Origin: an uncultured Pseudomonadota bacterium
GTDB lineage: Bacteria > Myxococcota_A > UBA796 > CAJQPC01
Length of the DNA stretch: 64,000 bases
Assembly (NCBI GenBank): GCA_913060515.1
Contig: CAJXRZ010000020.1
Location: 23,081 to 87,080 of the forward strand
Direction: 5' to 3'
Positions 27,920 through 38,520 of this stretch are shown here, one piece after another (the stretch's first letter is position 1; each line of letters begins with the position of its first letter). The notes beneath the pieces are model-generated. The model was not told where the DNA came from and did no database searches. It saw nothing but the letters and a program-made list of their open reading frames with translations. The position numbers were made by a program, and so were the translations under genes.

Positions 27920-29413
27920 ATGCGAAGCACAACCCCCGACTTGGCCACCTTTCTGGCCCACGCGGCCCAAGGCGCACCCGCTGCGATTCCCGTCTTCAGG
28001 GAGATCCTGGCGGACTTGGACACCCCGGTCTCCGCTTTCTTGCGCGTTGGCGGTCCCGAGCGAGACCATGCCTTCTTGCTGGAGTCGGTCGAGGGCGGAG
28101 AGAAATGGGGCCGCTACTCCATCATCGGCCTGGAGCCCGCCTTCGTGCTCAGCGCAAAGGGCCGACACTGCAAGGTCATCAAGGACGGCTTCGTCACCCA
28201 CCGCGAGGAGCGGGACGACCCCCTGCGCTTCGTCGAGGAGCAGCTGGCCGCCTTCCGTCCGGTTCGGGTGCCTGGCCTGCCGCGTTTCTGGGGCGGCGCT
28301 GTGGGCTGGCTTGGCTACGACGCGGTGCGTTGGTGGGAGCGGCTTTTGCCCGAACACCCCGCCGGAGAGGATGCCCCGCCCACGCTCTCGCTCTCGGTCC
28401 CAAGATCCCTGCTGATCTTCGACACCCTGCGTCAGCGCATCCTGGTCGTCGAGCTCGTGCTGACCTCGCCGGGGGTGGATGCCCAGGTGCTCTACGAGGG
28501 CGCCATTCAGCGCATCGAGAGGCGCATTGCCCAGCTCAGAGCGCCTGCTCCAATCCGAGAGAGAACCCCTCCCCGTGCGGGGAGTTTGCGCTCGAACATG
28601 GAGGAGCCTGAGTACCAAGACAAGGTGCGCCGCATCGTGGAGTACATCCGCTCCGGTGACGTGATCCAGTGCGTGCTCTCCCAGCGCTTCGAGCTGGACT
28701 ACGAGGGGGCGCCTTTCGATCTCTACCGGGCCCTGCGGGCCGTCAATCCTTCCCCCTACATGTTCTTCGTCAACGACCCAGAGCAGCTCGTGGTCGGTGC
28801 CTCGCCCGAGGTGATGGTGCGCGTGGAGGGCGACCAGGTGCTTGTGGCGCCCATCGCCGGAACACGGAAACGCGGCGCGACGGAGGCGGAAGACTTGGCC
28901 CTGGAGGCGGAGCTTCTGGCCGATCCGAAGGAGTGCGCAGAGCACGTGATGCTGGTGGACCTGGCCCGCAACGACGTGGGCCGCATCGCTGCCCCAGGCA
29001 CCGTCAAGGTCCCCGACCTGATGCACGTGGAGCGCTACAGCCACGTCATGCACATCTGCTCAACGGTCTCCGGCACCTTGGCCCCCGGAAAGACCGCCTA
29101 TGACGCGGTCCGGGCCACCTTCCCAGCGGGCACCCTGAGTGGCGCGCCAAAGGTTCGCGCGATGGAGATTTTGGATGAGATGGAGCCCTGCGCACGGGGC
29201 CTCTACGGCGGCTCCGTCGGCTACTTCGGCTTTGATGGCAACATCGATCTGTGCATCGCCATTCGAACCGCCTTCAGACACTCGGGTACCTGGCACCTTC
29301 AGGTAGGCGCAGGCATTGTGGCGGACTCCGATCCGGCCTTTGAGTACCAGGAGACCTTGAGCAAAGCCGGCGGGGTGCTGCGCGCCCTTGAGCTGGCACG
29401 GGAGGGGCTGTGA
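27920..29413 (+). CDS. trpE: Anthranilate synthase component I
   Basis: This 497-residue protein uses chorismate and ammonia to make anthranilate, with TrpG supplying ammonia. Seen motifs are [18 protein letters not shown] (the LLES site linked to Trp feedback inhibition), [36 protein letters not shown], and [23 protein letters not shown] 27920 lacks a clear ribosome site. The leader shows no Trp-rich peptide or attenuator. It is the first gene of the trp operon and overlaps trpG by GTGA. Confidence 0.97.
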   Translation: MRSTTPDLATFLAHAAQGAPAAIPVFREILADLDTPVSAFLRVGGPERDHAFLLESVEGGEKWGRYSIIGLEPAFVLSAKGRHCKVIKDGFVTHREERDDPLRFVEEQLAAFRPVRVPGLPRFWGGAVGWLGYDAVRWWERLLPEHPAGEDAPPTLSLSVPRSLLIFDTLRQRILVVELVLTSPGVDAQVLYEGAIQRIERRIAQLRAPAPIRERTPPRAGSLRSNMEEPEYQDKVRRIVEYIRSGDVIQCVLSQRFELDYEGAPFDLYRALRAVNPSPYMFFVNDPEQLVVGASPEVMVRVEGDQVLVAPIAGTRKRGATEAEDLALEAELLADPKECAEHVMLVDLARNDVGRIAAPGTVKVPDLMHVERYSHVMHICSTVSGTLAPGKTAYDAVRATFPAGTLSGAPKVRAMEILDEMEPCARGLYGGSVGYFGFDGNIDLCIAIRTAFRHSGTWHLQVGAGIVADSDPAFEYQETLSKAGGVLRALELAREGL

Positions 29414-29988
29414 GAGTCCTGGTCATCGACAACTACGACAGCTTTACCTACAACCTGGTGCAGTACCTGCAGGTCCTGGGCTGTGAGGTGCCGGTCTTCC
29501 GCAACGACCAGATCACGGTCGAGGAGATCCGCCAGATGGCCCCCGACCGCCTGCTGGTGAGCCCCGGTCCCTGCGACCCACAGCAAGCGGGCATCTCCCT
29601 CCAAGCCATCTCCGAGTTGGCCGGCACCCTGCCCATCTTGGGCGTGTGCTTGGGTCACCAGAGCATCGGCGAAGTCTTCGGCGGCAAGGTCGTTCGCGCA
29701 CCCGAGCTGATGCACGGCAAGACCAGCGCAATGCACCACACGGGCCAAGGGGTCTTCTCGGAGCTACCCAGCCCCTTCCTGGCGACCCGCTACCACTCCC
29801 TGATGGTGGAGCGCGAGAGCTTGCCGGAGTGCCTGGAGATCACGGCGTGGACCCCAGGCCCAGAAGGCGACATCATCATGGGGCTGCGACACAAGACTCT
29901 GGACGTTCAGGGCGTGCAGTTTCACCCCGAGAGCGTCTTGAGCGAGCACGGCATGCTGCTCCTTCAGAACTTCATGGAGGGCAAATGA
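29410..29988 (+). CDS. trpG: Anthranilate synthase component II (glutamine amidotransferase)
   Basis: This 192-residue class I amidotransferase has [16 protein letters not shown], the catalytic Cys in [12 protein letters not shown], and His-Glu in VQFHPESVL. It releases ammonia from glutamine for TrpE. The start is GTG 29410, overlapping the trpE stop. In some bacteria the same subunit also serves PabB. Confidence 0.96.
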   Translation: MRVLVIDNYDSFTYNLVQYLQVLGCEVPVFRNDQITVEEIRQMAPDRLLVSPGPCDPQQAGISLQAISELAGTLPILGVCLGHQSIGEVFGGKVVRAPELMHGKTSAMHHTGQGVFSELPSPFLATRYHSLMVERESLPECLEITAWTPGPEGDIIMGLRHKTLDVQGVQFHPESVLSEHGMLLLQNFMEGK

Positions 29989-31010
29989 AGGCGCTTCTCG
30001 AACAGGTCTTGGATGGCCAGGACCTGCGCGCCGACCAGGTCAGCGCCCTCTTCAACGCGATGCTGGCGGGCGAGCTGGATCCCAGCTTCATCGCCGGCAT
30101 GCTCGTCGCTCTGCGCAGCAAGGGCGAGAGCGTCACGGAGATCGCCTCGGCGGCCAAGGTCATGCGGGCCCATGCGGTCGCCATCCCCTCCCCCAATGGC
30201 CAGGTCTTGGTCGACACCTGCGGGACCGGGGGCGATTTGAGCGGCACCTTCAACCTGAGCACCGCCGCCGCCATCACGGTGGCCACGATGGGCGCCAAGG
30301 TGGCCAAGCACGGCAACCGCAGCGTGAGCTCCAAGGCCGGAAGCGCCGATGTCCTGGAAGCCCTGGGGGTCAAGCTGGGCGGCACCCCAGGGCGCCTGGG
30401 AGCCATACTCCAGGAAGTGGGGATCTCCTTCCTCTTTGCGCCTGCGCACCACGCCAGCACGCGCCACGCCGTCGGCCCCAGAAAGGCCTTGGGGGTGCGC
30501 ACCATCTTCAACCTGCTGGGCCCCCTGACCAACCCCGCCGGTGCCCAGCGCCAAGTGCTGGGGGTCTTCGCCCCGGAGTGGGTGGAGCCCATCGCTCAGG
30601 TGCTCAAGGAGCTGGGCAGCGAGCACGCCTTGGTGGTGCACGGACACGGGGGCTTGGACGAGCTGAGCATCTCCGGTCCCACCCAGGTCGCCGAGCTGCG
30701 CCACGGCCGCGTCACCCTGCATCAGGTCACCCCTGAACAAGTGGGTCTGGACCGCGCCGGCCTGGGCACTCTGGCCGGCGGCAGCGCCCAAGACAACGCC
30801 GAGATCCTGCGCAGCATCTTCAAGGGCGAGCGCAGTCCTCGGGCCGACGCTGTGGCCTACGGTGCAGGGGCAGCGGCTTACGTCGCCGGCCTACACCCTT
30901 CCCTGGAGGAGGGCGTGCAAGCGGCGCGAGCCGTGCTGCACAGCGGGGATGTACAAGGCACCCTCGATGGCCTCGTCGCCGCAAGCAACGCAAAGGAGTC
31001 ACGATGCTGA
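29985..31010 (+). CDS. trpD: Anthranilate phosphoribosyltransferase
   Basis: This 341-residue enzyme joins anthranilate to PRPP. It has [18 protein letters not shown] (PRPP-binding GTGGD), [20 protein letters not shown], and [15 protein letters not shown] 29985 overlaps the trpG stop (ATGA). Its own end overlaps the small membrane gene by seven bases. Length is normal. Confidence 0.97.
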   Translation: MKALLEQVLDGQDLRADQVSALFNAMLAGELDPSFIAGMLVALRSKGESVTEIASAAKVMRAHAVAIPSPNGQVLVDTCGTGGDLSGTFNLSTAAAITVATMGAKVAKHGNRSVSSKAGSADVLEALGVKLGGTPGRLGAILQEVGISFLFAPAHHASTRHAVGPRKALGVRTIFNLLGPLTNPAGAQRQVLGVFAPEWVEPIAQVLKELGSEHALVVHGHGGLDELSISGPTQVAELRHGRVTLHQVTPEQVGLDRAGLGTLAGGSAQDNAEILRSIFKGERSPRADAVAYGAGAAAYVAGLHPSLEEGVQAARAVLHSGDVQGTLDGLVAASNAKESRC

Positions 31011-31267
31011 TCACCCTCTGGACGAGCCTGGCCTATGCAGGGCTAAACGACCCCTACGACCCAGACAATCCCGGCATGTTGGTCCCGATCATCGCGACCC
31101 TCGCCGGTCTGGCCATCGTGGTCTTCTCCAAGTCGCGTGCCGAGCAGCAGGGCGCGCGCATGGGCATGGAGCCTCAAGACAGCGGCGTGAAGGTCTTCAC
31201 CTGGATCTACCGGGTCATGGGCATCGGTCTGGCTGGCTATGGCATCTCCATGCTCGTGGGGTCCTGA
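31004..31267 (+). CDS. Small two-helix membrane protein inside the trp operon
   Basis: This 87-residue protein starts inside the end of trpD and shares its stop with the trpC start (TGATG). The first 13 residues ([13 protein letters not shown]) look like a short signal or anchor. Two further helices follow (LVPIIATLAGLAIVVF and VMGIGLAGYGISMLV) around a charged loop (SKSRAEQQGARMGMEPQD). No family is recognised. Tight coupling to trpD and trpC makes it a real gene. A link to tryptophan metabolism or transport is only suggested by position. Confidence 0.72.
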   Translation: MLITLWTSLAYAGLNDPYDPDNPGMLVPIIATLAGLAIVVFSKSRAEQQGARMGMEPQDSGVKVFTWIYRVMGIGLAGYGISMLVGS

Positions 31268-32025
31268 TGAGCAGCTTCCTGGACCGCATTCGACCGGCCA
31301 AAGAGGACGAGGTCGAAGCGCTGCTCAACGACCCGCCTACCCTGCGCGAGCGCACAATCCGCAGCTTGGCCGCCTCGCTGCGGGCTCCGGGGCTCTCTGC
31401 CATCGCGGAGATCAAGCGGCGCAGCCCTTCCCGCGGCGACATCCGTCCGGGGGCTGACCCCGTTCAGCTCGCCTTGGCCTACCAAGCCGCTGGTGCCGCG
31501 GGCATCTCCGTGCTCACGGACGGCCCGCACTTCGGGGGCAGCCTGCAAGACCTGGCACAGGTCTCGGCCGCCGTGGACATCCCCGTGCTGCGAAAGGACT
31601 TCTTGATCCACCAGATGCAGCTGGACCAAGCCCACGCACACGGCGCCGATGCGGCCCTGCTGATGGTCTCGATGTTGAAGCCCACCCAGCTCAAACACAT
31701 GCTGCGGCACGCCCACAGCATCGGTCTGGAGTGCCTGGTAGAAGCGCACTCCGCCGACGAGGTCAACGTGGCCCTGGACTGCGGCGCCATCATCCTGGGT
31801 GTGAACAACCGGGACCTGCGCACCCTGCACATCGACCTGGCGGTCTGCGAGGCCTTGATTCCAACGCTCCCAGATAGCGTGGTGGCAGTGGCCGAGTCCG
31901 GTGTTCATGACCGCGCGGACGCCCAACGCATGGAGCAAGCCGGCGCGATGGCCATCCTGGTGGGCACCGGACTGATGACCCAAGAAGACCCCGGCGCGGC
32001 CCTCTCTGCGCTCTTGGGACGCTGA
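31267..32025 (+). CDS. trpC: Indole-3-glycerol-phosphate synthase
   Basis: This 252-residue TIM barrel has AIAEIKRRSPSRGDIRPG, ISVLTDGPHFGGSLQDL, PVLRKDFLIHQMQLDQA, LGVNNRDLRTL and VAESGVHDRADA, all conserved in TrpC. It closes the ring of CdRP to make indole-3-glycerol phosphate. The start at 31267 overlaps the preceding gene. It is not fused to TrpF. Confidence 0.97.
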   Translation: MSSFLDRIRPAKEDEVEALLNDPPTLRERTIRSLAASLRAPGLSAIAEIKRRSPSRGDIRPGADPVQLALAYQAAGAAGISVLTDGPHFGGSLQDLAQVSAAVDIPVLRKDFLIHQMQLDQAHAHGADAALLMVSMLKPTQLKHMLRHAHSIGLECLVEAHSADEVNVALDCGAIILGVNNRDLRTLHIDLAVCEALIPTLPDSVVAVAESGVHDRADAQRMEQAGAMAILVGTGLMTQEDPGAALSALLGR

Positions 32026-32034
32026 GCGTGGCCC

Positions 32035-32742
32035 ATGTCTGAGCAACGGGTCGAGTACGACGCGGACGGCCTACTCTGCGAGGGATTCCTGGCGCTCCCC
32101 GAGGGGCCTGGCCCCTTTCCGGGCGTGGCGGTCTTCCACAACTGGTACGGCCAGAACGACAACGAGCGCCAGAGGGCACGAGACCTGGCTGCGCTCGGTT
32201 ACGCGGCCTTCGCTGTCGACCTCTACGGAGCGGGCGAACGAGCCACCGACAATGAGAGCGCCAGCGCGCTGATGACGCCCCTGGTCAACGACCGGGCGGG
32301 ACTGCTGCTCAAGCGAACCCAAGCTGCCTTGGGGGTGCTTGAAGCACAACCCGAGGTGCAGGCAGGGCGCATCGCAGCGGTGGGCTACTGCCTGGGCGGT
32401 CTCTGCGTGTTGGACCTGGCGCGCAGCGGCGCCGCCCTGAAAGGCGTCGTGAGCTTCCACGGCTTGCTCGGTTCTGCAGACTTTGAGGGTGCCAGCCCAT
32501 CGGCAGCCGTCTTGGTGCTGCACGGCTACGACGACCCACTGGCCAAACCCGACAAGGTGTTGGCCTTTGGAGCAGAGATGACTGCCCTGGGCCTGGACTG
32601 GCAGGTGCACGCATACGGAGGCACCAGCCACGCCTTCAGCACCCCGGGCGCCGACTACGCGCCCTACGGCCTCAAGTACAGCGCCCGCGCTGACCGACGC
32701 TCCTGGCAAGCCATGCGCAACTTCCTGGCCGAGGTGCTCTGA
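32035..32742 (+). CDS. Dienelactone hydrolase-family protein inside the trp operon
   Basis: This 235-residue alpha/beta hydrolase has a nucleophile Cys in AVGYCLGGLC, Asp in LHGYDDPLAKP, and His in YGGTSHAFSTPG, the Cys-Asp-His triad of dienelactone hydrolases. It is cytoplasmic. Its stop lies immediately before the trpF start, so it is translated with the trp genes. The family cleaves cyclic esters; the substrate here is unknown, and a role in tryptophan synthesis is not established. Confidence 0.9.
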   Translation: MSEQRVEYDADGLLCEGFLALPEGPGPFPGVAVFHNWYGQNDNERQRARDLAALGYAAFAVDLYGAGERATDNESASALMTPLVNDRAGLLLKRTQAALGVLEAQPEVQAGRIAAVGYCLGGLCVLDLARSGAALKGVVSFHGLLGSADFEGASPSAAVLVLHGYDDPLAKPDKVLAFGAEMTALGLDWQVHAYGGTSHAFSTPGADYAPYGLKYSARADRRSWQAMRNFLAEVL

Positions 32743-33345
32743 ATGTGGGTCAAAGTCTGCGGGGTGACCTCGGTGGACCAAGCGTTGCAGGTGCAGGCCT
32801 GTGGCGTCGATGCCATCGGACTGAACCTTGTGCCCAGCTCCAAGCGCTGCATCTCCCCCGCTCTGGCCGCGGAGTTGGCCGAGGCCCTGGACTGCGAAGT
32901 GGTGCTCCTGGTGGCCAACATGGATGAGATCGAGCTGGGGGAGCGGGTCGACCAAATCCAGCCCGACCGGGTGCAGCTTCACGGCTCTGAGTCCCCCTCT
33001 TTTGGCGCTTGGCTGGGCACCCCCTTGCTCAAGGCGCACCGCGCCAAGCCGGGCGTTCTGGATGACATTCAGCGATTTGGCCAGCAGCGCTTTCTGCTGG
33101 ACGCATACGTTCCTGGGGAGCTTGGAGGCACCGGGGCTCGGGTGGATCTGGTGCTTGCACGCCAAGCTGCAACCTTGGGCGAGTGTGTGCTGGCAGGTGG
33201 GCTGCGGCCCGAGAACGTGGCCGAGATCATCGATGCTGTGCGGCCTTGGGGGGTAGACACCGCCAGCGGGGTGGAGTCCGAACCGGGACTCAAAGACATG
33301 GCCCGGGTGCGCGCCTTTGTGGAGGCGGCGAAGGGCCCCCGTTAG
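32743..33345 (+). CDS. trpF: Phosphoribosylanthranilate isomerase
   Basis: This 200-residue TIM barrel begins [14 protein letters not shown] with the catalytic Cys in KVCG. It contains [35 protein letters not shown] and the phosphate-binding [16 protein letters not shown]. It converts PRA to CdRP. The start follows the previous stop with no gap. Confidence 0.95.
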   Translation: MWVKVCGVTSVDQALQVQACGVDAIGLNLVPSSKRCISPALAAELAEALDCEVVLLVANMDEIELGERVDQIQPDRVQLHGSESPSFGAWLGTPLLKAHRAKPGVLDDIQRFGQQRFLLDAYVPGELGGTGARVDLVLARQAATLGECVLAGGLRPENVAEIIDAVRPWGVDTASGVESEPGLKDMARVRAFVEAAKGPR

Positions 33346-33368
33346 CAGGGGTGCTTGCAGGAGCAGCA

Positions 33369-34553
33369 ATGCCCGTCGTTCCAGACGCCCGAGGCCACTA
33401 CGGCCCATTCGGCGGCCGCTATGTGGCCGAGACCTTGGTCCCACCCCTCGAAGAGCTCACCTTGGCCTGGGAGAAGGCCTGGGCTGATCCCGCCTTCAGA
33501 GCCGAGTACGAGGACCTGTTGGCCAACTATGTGGGCCGTCCCTCGCGCCTGTACTTCGCCAAGCGTCTCTCCGAGACCGTCGGCGCGCGCATCTGGCTAA
33601 AGCGCGAGGACTTGAACCACACCGGCGCCCACAAGATCAACAACTGCATCGGCCAGATCCTGTTGGCCAAGCGCATGGGCAAGACCCGCATCATCGCGGA
33701 GACCGGAGCAGGCCAGCACGGCGTGGCCACGGCCACCGCCTGCGCGCTCTTCGACCTGCCTTGCGTGGTCTACATGGGCGCCGAGGACACGGAGCGCCAG
33801 CGCCTGAACGTGGCCCGCATGCGCCTGATGGGCGCCGAGGTTCGGCCCGTTCACAGCGGAACCGCCACCCTAAAAGACGCCATGAACGAGGCCCTGCGCG
33901 ACTGGGTCACCAACGTCGGCGACACCTTCTACTGCATCGGCTCCGTCGCCGGTCCCCATCCCTACCCGGTGATGGTGCGCGAGCTTCAGGCCTGCATCGG
34001 CATCGAGGCCAAGGCCCAGCTGGAAGACGCCGGCGTAGGCCTGCCCGACGCCATCGTCGCCTGCGTGGGCGGCGGCTCCAACGCGATGGGCATCTTCCAC
34101 GCCTTCCGCGACGAGCTGGGGGTCAAGCTCATCGGCGTGGAAGCTGCTGGCAAGGGCATCGAGAGCGGTGAGCACGCCAGCTCCATCGCCGGTGACCAGG
34201 TCGGCGTCCTGCACGGTCAGAAGACCTACCTGTTGCAAGACGAGCACGGCCAGGTGCAGCCCGCCTGGTCCATCTCGGCTGGCTTGGACTACCCCGGCGT
34301 GGGACCCGAGCACGCCTACTTCCACAAGACCGGCCGCGCCCAGTACATCTCGGTCACCGACCAAGAGGCCCTGGACGCCACCCAGCTGCTCTCCCGCTTG
34401 GAGGGCATCGTGCCGGCCCTTGAGACGGCCCATGCCATCGCCGCCCTGCCCCGCATCGTCCAGTTCACCGGTCCCGACGCGGACATTCTGGTGAACCTGA
34501 GCGGCCGCGGAGACAAGGACACTGAGACCCTGATGCGAGAGCTGAAGCTGTGA
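33369..34553 (+). CDS. trpB: Tryptophan synthase beta subunit
   Basis: This 394-residue PLP enzyme makes tryptophan from indole and serine. The PLP Lys is in [14 protein letters not shown]. Other marks are [29 protein letters not shown], and the phosphate loop [22 protein letters not shown] precedes ATG 33369. It overlaps trpA by GTGA. Confidence 0.98.
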   Translation: MPVVPDARGHYGPFGGRYVAETLVPPLEELTLAWEKAWADPAFRAEYEDLLANYVGRPSRLYFAKRLSETVGARIWLKREDLNHTGAHKINNCIGQILLAKRMGKTRIIAETGAGQHGVATATACALFDLPCVVYMGAEDTERQRLNVARMRLMGAEVRPVHSGTATLKDAMNEALRDWVTNVGDTFYCIGSVAGPHPYPVMVRELQACIGIEAKAQLEDAGVGLPDAIVACVGGGSNAMGIFHAFRDELGVKLIGVEAAGKGIESGEHASSIAGDQVGVLHGQKTYLLQDEHGQVQPAWSISAGLDYPGVGPEHAYFHKTGRAQYISVTDQEALDATQLLSRLEGIVPALETAHAIAALPRIVQFTGPDADILVNLSGRGDKDTETLMRELKL

Positions 34554-35317
34554 ACCGCCTCGACGAAATCTTCGCCTCCGAGGCGACCGCCCTGGTGACC
34601 TACCTCTGCGCTGGCGACCCCAGCGTGGACGAGAGCTTGCCCCTGTTTCAGGCTCTGGCAGATGCCGGCGCAGACGTGCTTGAGATCGGGGTTCCCTTCT
34701 CGGATCCCGGCGCGGACGGGCCCGCCATCCAGCGCTCTGCTGAGCGTGCCCTCGCCGCTGGCGCGACCTTGGAGAAGGTGCTGGAGATGACCGGCAAGAT
34801 TCAGGGAGACAGCGCCAAGGTGCTCTTTGGCTACCTGAACCCCTTCCTGAGCTACGGCTACGAGCGCCTCGCAGCCCGCTGCGTCGAGGTGGGCATTCAC
34901 GGCCTGCTGGTGGTGGACTGCCCCCCTGAGGAGGAGCCTGAGCTGCGGGCTGCCTTGGACGCCCACAACATCCACCCCATCCTGCTCATCGCGCCGACCA
35001 CCCCCGATGACCGCATCGCGGCCTTGGGGCCCAGCGCAGGCGGCTTTGCCTACTACGTGTCCATGACCGGCGTGACGGGTGCGGCCTTTCAAGGCGGACA
35101 GGCCTTGGTGGACCGCATCGCGCGGGTGCGCAAGTTGGCCGGTCTTCCGGTCGCGGTGGGTTTTGGGATCGCCACGCCTGAAGACGCAGCTTCCGTGGCC
35201 TCGGGTGCGGACGGTGTCGTTGTCGGCTCTGCCCTGGTGCGCATCGTCGAGGCCAACGGAGCCGAGGCCGCAGCGGAGCTCTCCAAGCTCACCTCAGCCC
35301 TCAAGGCTGCGATCTAA
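34550..35317 (+). CDS. trpA: Tryptophan synthase alpha subunit
   Basis: This 255-residue TIM barrel has [11 protein letters not shown], the catalytic Glu and Asp in [28 protein letters not shown] and [11 protein letters not shown]. It cleaves indole-3-glycerol phosphate and passes indole to TrpB. The start is GTG 34550. It is the last trp gene. Its stop overlaps the stop of the convergent membrane gene by four bases. Confidence 0.97.
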   Translation: MNRLDEIFASEATALVTYLCAGDPSVDESLPLFQALADAGADVLEIGVPFSDPGADGPAIQRSAERALAAGATLEKVLEMTGKIQGDSAKVLFGYLNPFLSYGYERLAARCVEVGIHGLLVVDCPPEEEPELRAALDAHNIHPILLIAPTTPDDRIAALGPSAGGFAYYVSMTGVTGAAFQGGQALVDRIARVRKLAGLPVAVGFGIATPEDAASVASGADGVVVGSALVRIVEANGAEAAAELSKLTSALKAAI

Positions 35318-36585
35318 AGCGCGCTGAGCGAACAGCCCTGGGGACACTGCTCCAGGACTTCCTTGAGCAGCGTGGTCACCTCCACCACCTGCCCGCCGCT
35401 GGCGCGCTCGATGGGCACCACCCCAAAGACCGTGTGGGCCAGAGCATCGTGGGGCGCCACCTCGGGTCCCCTCACGACAACTGCGAGCTTGTCCACCCCG
35501 AAAGGTGAGGCCAGGAGCTCCTGGGCGGGGGCCTCAGGACGCAGGGCGACCACCAAGCGACCCAAGTTGTCGGTGTAGCGTTGGGGGTCCTGCAAGGGCA
35601 GCTCAACGGGCACGCCAGTGCGTGAGTCGAACCATCGGCCAGCCTCCAGCATCAGGATGGCGGTGCTGCCCGCTCCCGGGTCACCCGGCACGGCCACAGA
35701 GGGCAGCTCATCAAGGCGGCTCTGCAGGACCACGAACTGGCCTGGGCGGCTGTAGGCCCGCACCCGGTCTTTGGCGAAGTGGGTCGGCACATTGAAGATC
35801 AAGGCCGCCGTGGAGACACCCAGGGCGATGAGCAGGCTGGTGGCGAAGGTCTCCGGAGCCTGGCCCACCTTGGCGGGGATCAGCGCCAGCAAGGCGCAGG
35901 CCCCTACGATGGCGCAGACCACAAAGCCGCTGTCCAAGCCCCATCCCACCAGCTCTGGCAGCTCCGTGAGCTCTGGGTTGCGGGCCAAGGCCTGATAGCC
36001 CCAGCCTTCGTTGAGGCGGTTGATGGCCAAGTACATGGCGATGGCGCCCATCACGCCGCCGGCCCCGACGGTGACCATGCGCTGGGCACGGCGCTCAGGG
36101 TCCGGGTCCGGCCGGTACAAGGCCAAGATCAGCGTGCCGATGCCTGCTCCCAAGTAGGAGGGCTGAAGCCAGGAGAACTGTAGGTTGTCAAAGGACAAGC
36201 TCAAGACCAGCACACCGCCGAACATGACGACCGCAAGTCCGCGGTACCAGAGCTTCTTCGGAGGTCCAGGCTCAGAGACGCGCAGCGCTTCGATGACGCC
36301 GACTCCCAAAAAGGCCGCCGCAGACCACACCAGAGCCAGGGCCTCTGCGTTCAGCACATCCCCCAGGATTGCAGCCGCTGCGGTGGGGTCCACGTCCCCG
36401 AAGCGCACTTGATCGAGCGCGACCTTTGCACCACTAAAGGCCAGGATCGAGCTAAACATCAGCGCGGCCATTGGGAAGAGCAAGACCGGCCAACGCCGCT
36501 GCTTGTCAGGCGGGAAGAGCACGAATGCGGCGATCCAACAGGCCAGCGCAAACACTGGGGGTGCCACTTGAAGCAGCAGGGCCAT
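35314..36585 (-). CDS. Multi-helix membrane protein with soluble C-terminal domain
   Basis: This 423-residue protein has about eight hydrophobic helices in residues 1-255 (for example PPVFALACWIAAFVLF, LALVWSAAAFLGVGVIEAL, FVVCAIVGACALLALI). A soluble domain of roughly 160 residues follows with DNLGRLVVALRPEAPAQEL and KLAVVVRGPEVAP. No family is recognised. It is the last gene of the long minus-strand run and converges with trpA. Confidence 0.65.
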   Translation of the reverse strand: MALLLQVAPPVFALACWIAAFVLFPPDKQRRWPVLLFPMAALMFSSILAFSGAKVALDQVRFGDVDPTAAAAILGDVLNAEALALVWSAAAFLGVGVIEALRVSEPGPPKKLWYRGLAVVMFGGVLVLSLSFDNLQFSWLQPSYLGAGIGTLILALYRPDPDPERRAQRMVTVGAGGVMGAIAMYLAINRLNEGWGYQALARNPELTELPELVGWGLDSGFVVCAIVGACALLALIPAKVGQAPETFATSLLIALGVSTAALIFNVPTHFAKDRVRAYSRPGQFVVLQSRLDELPSVAVPGDPGAGSTAILMLEAGRWFDSRTGVPVELPLQDPQRYTDNLGRLVVALRPEAPAQELLASPFGVDKLAVVVRGPEVAPHDALAHTVFGVVPIERASGGQVVEVTTLLKEVLEQCPQGCSLSAL

Positions 36586-36611
36586 GGGGCCTCCGGGCGG
36601 GCCTGCTTAAC

Positions 36612-37208
36612 CTACTTGCAGGCGGAGTCGGCCCCGGCCTTGCACGCTTGAGCCCGCACCTTGACGGCCTCCTCGCCCCCTGCGTCGATCTGACTCAGCA
36701 GCGCCAGGCAGGACTTGGCGTGCCCGCCGTCACAGCCTTTGCGGTAGAGCGCGCGTGCCTGCTCTTGCATGGCGGGCTCCGAGCTCCGAACCAGAGGATC
36801 AGCCAAGAGCAAACAGGCCTCGTAGGCGCCGCCCTCGCAGCCTTGACGCAGCAGCATGTTGCCCTGGCTGGCGTCGCGGTAGTCCATCGGACCGTCCACG
36901 TGCAGCAGACCCAAGTGGTAGCAGGCCTGTGTGCGGCCCACGGAGCAGCGGGACTGAAGCTCGGAGAAGGCCTGGGCGTTGGCCCCCAGGGGGGTCTCCG
37001 ACTCTCCGGCGGCGTAGATCTCCAGATCACGGAAGTAGCAAGCAGCCTCGCTGCCCTTCTCACAGCCCAGATCAAAGCTGGCCCGGCCCCCGCTGGCGGA
37101 CTCGTAGCTACGGTGAATGCCAGCTTCCAGGCAGACCTGAGCGCTGTCGCTCGCGGTGCAGTCCGCGCGGTCTTGGGTTGCGAAAATCAGGGTGGCCAGC
37201 AGCAGCAT
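36612..37208 (-). CDS. Secreted Sel1-repeat, cysteine-rich protein
   Basis: This 198-residue protein has a short signal (MLLLATLIFA) followed by Sel1-like helical repeats with paired Cys, for example RTQACYHLGLL, LLRQGCEGGAYEACLLLADP and LYRKGCDGGHAKSCLALL. The Cys spacing resembles Hcp-type secreted Sel1 proteins, where disulphides staple each repeat. It is probably a periplasmic or secreted interaction protein. Confidence 0.8.
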   Translation of the reverse strand: MLLLATLIFATQDRADCTASDSAQVCLEAGIHRSYESASGGRASFDLGCEKGSEAACYFRDLEIYAAGESETPLGANAQAFSELQSRCSVGRTQACYHLGLLHVDGPMDYRDASQGNMLLRQGCEGGAYEACLLLADPLVRSSEPAMQEQARALYRKGCDGGHAKSCLALLSQIDAGGEEAVKVRAQACKAGADSACK

Positions 37209-37251
37209 CTCTCACTCCGGGGGGGAACGGTAGCACGACCCCTATGCTGCT

Positions 37252-37605
37252 CTACGCCTTCCCCGGGGCGCCTTTCAGCTCCCTTGCCCCTCGAAAGATG
37301 AGCAAAGACCTGTAGGGGATCTGGCTGGCGATGAGCACCCAGAAGGGCGGCCCTCCCCGGTTGACCAGCCACGCGGCGTCCAAGTCTCCGTGGGCCGTGA
37401 AGATGAAGCTGCGGGTGAGACCGCACCCCCAGCACTCGGTCCCGAAGAGGTTCACGAACAAGCACATGGGTGGGACGTCCCACCCAAAGATGCGCGCGAC
37501 CTCGGGGTCTGCGCTCATCACGATGCTCAGCAGGATGATCAGGCTGCACAGCACCAGCAGGCCAATGTTGCCCCGCAAGCGTCCTCTGAGCAGCGACTCG
37601 TTCAC
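37252..37605 (-). CDS. DUF2752 membrane protein
   Basis: This 117-residue protein has two or three helices. The DUF2752 signature CWGCGLTRSF lies after the first helix. The start is GTG 37605, overlapping the nusB stop (GTGA), so the two are coupled. The function of the family is unknown; the CxxC may bind metal. Confidence 0.85.
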   Translation of the reverse strand: MNESLLRGRLRGNIGLLVLCSLIILLSIVMSADPEVARIFGWDVPPMCLFVNLFGTECWGCGLTRSFIFTAHGDLDAAWLVNRGGPPFWVLIASQIPYRSLLIFRGARELKGAPGKA

Positions 37606-38045
37606 ACCCGGCCCAGGTCTCTGGCGATGCGGTCCAAGATCCCGTTCACGAAGCCCTTGGAGTCCTTGGTGCCAAACTTCTTGGCGAGCTCAATGGCCTC
37701 GTTGATGGAGACATTGGCTGGGACTCCAGGCATGGCCGACAACTCGAAAGCACCCATACGAAGGATATTTCTATCGATCACACTCATACGAGGAACCCGC
37801 CAGTTCGTGGAGCTGGCCTCGATGCGCTGGTCCAGCGCATCCCGATCGGACTCAATGCCTGAGCACAGAGTGGTCGCGAACTCGATCTCGTCCGACTCGG
37901 CCTGGCGCTTGCCCAGCTCCTCGTCGGTCTCTTCGACCAGCCCGGCCCAGAGACCCTGTAGGGCTTTCTGGACGGAGTCGTTGCCCACATCACTTTGGTA
38001 CAAGGCCTGGAGAGCGAACTCTCGGGCCCGACGGCGGCTGGCCAA
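37602..38045 (-). CDS. nusB: Transcription antitermination factor NusB
   Basis: This 147-residue helical protein begins ASRRRAREFALQALYQSDV and contains WRVPRMSVIDRNILRMGAFEL and SINEAIELAKKFGTKDSKGFVNG, the conserved NusB blocks. It binds boxA RNA with NusE in rRNA antitermination. The start is TTG 38045, with GGAGG seven bases upstream inside the end of ribH. It follows ribH, as in many bacteria. Confidence 0.96.
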   Translation of the reverse strand: MASRRRAREFALQALYQSDVGNDSVQKALQGLWAGLVEETDEELGKRQAESDEIEFATTLCSGIESDRDALDQRIEASSTNWRVPRMSVIDRNILRMGAFELSAMPGVPANVSINEAIELAKKFGTKDSKGFVNGILDRIARDLGRV

Positions 38046-38046
38046 C

Positions 38047-38517
38047 TTAGGCCTCCAACTGCTTGATGAGGGAGACCATTTCCAGAGCGGTCATGGCCGC
38101 CTCAACACCCTTGTTCCCCATCTTGGTTCCGGCACGCTCAATGGCCTGCTCGATGGAGTTGGGGGTGAGCACGCCGAAGGCGACGGGGACACCGGTCTGC
38201 ATGGAGACCTGCGCGCAGCCCTTCGCAGCCTCGCCAGCCACAAAGTCGAAGTGGGCGGTGCCACCCCGAATCACGCAGCCCAAGGCGATGACCGCATCGA
38301 CATTGCCCTTCTCAGCAACCTTCTTGGCGATCAGCGGCAGCTCAACGGCGCCCGGTACGTAGATCACCTGCACCTGGCTGTCCAAGTCCACGCCGTGGCG
38401 CTTCAGGCAGTCCAGAGTCCCGTCCAAGAGACGGCTGGTGATCAGGTCATTCCAACGAGAAACGACAACGGCGTAGCGACCACCGGAGTCGACCTGCATG
38501 CCAACAATGCTTTCCAT
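38047..38517 (-). CDS. ribH: 6,7-dimethyl-8-ribityllumazine synthase
   Basis: This 156-residue enzyme makes the lumazine precursor of riboflavin. It has [51 protein letters not shown] and [16 protein letters not shown]. It forms capsid-like or pentameric assemblies in the cytoplasm. Three bases separate it from ribBX. Confidence 0.97.
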   Translation of the reverse strand: MESIVGMQVDSGGRYAVVVSRWNDLITSRLLDGTLDCLKRHGVDLDSQVQVIYVPGAVELPLIAKKVAEKGNVDAVIALGCVIRGGTAHFDFVAGEAAKGCAQVSMQTGVPVAFGVLTPNSIEQAIERAGTKMGNKGVEAAMTALEMVSLIKQLEA

Positions 38518-38520
38518 GAT

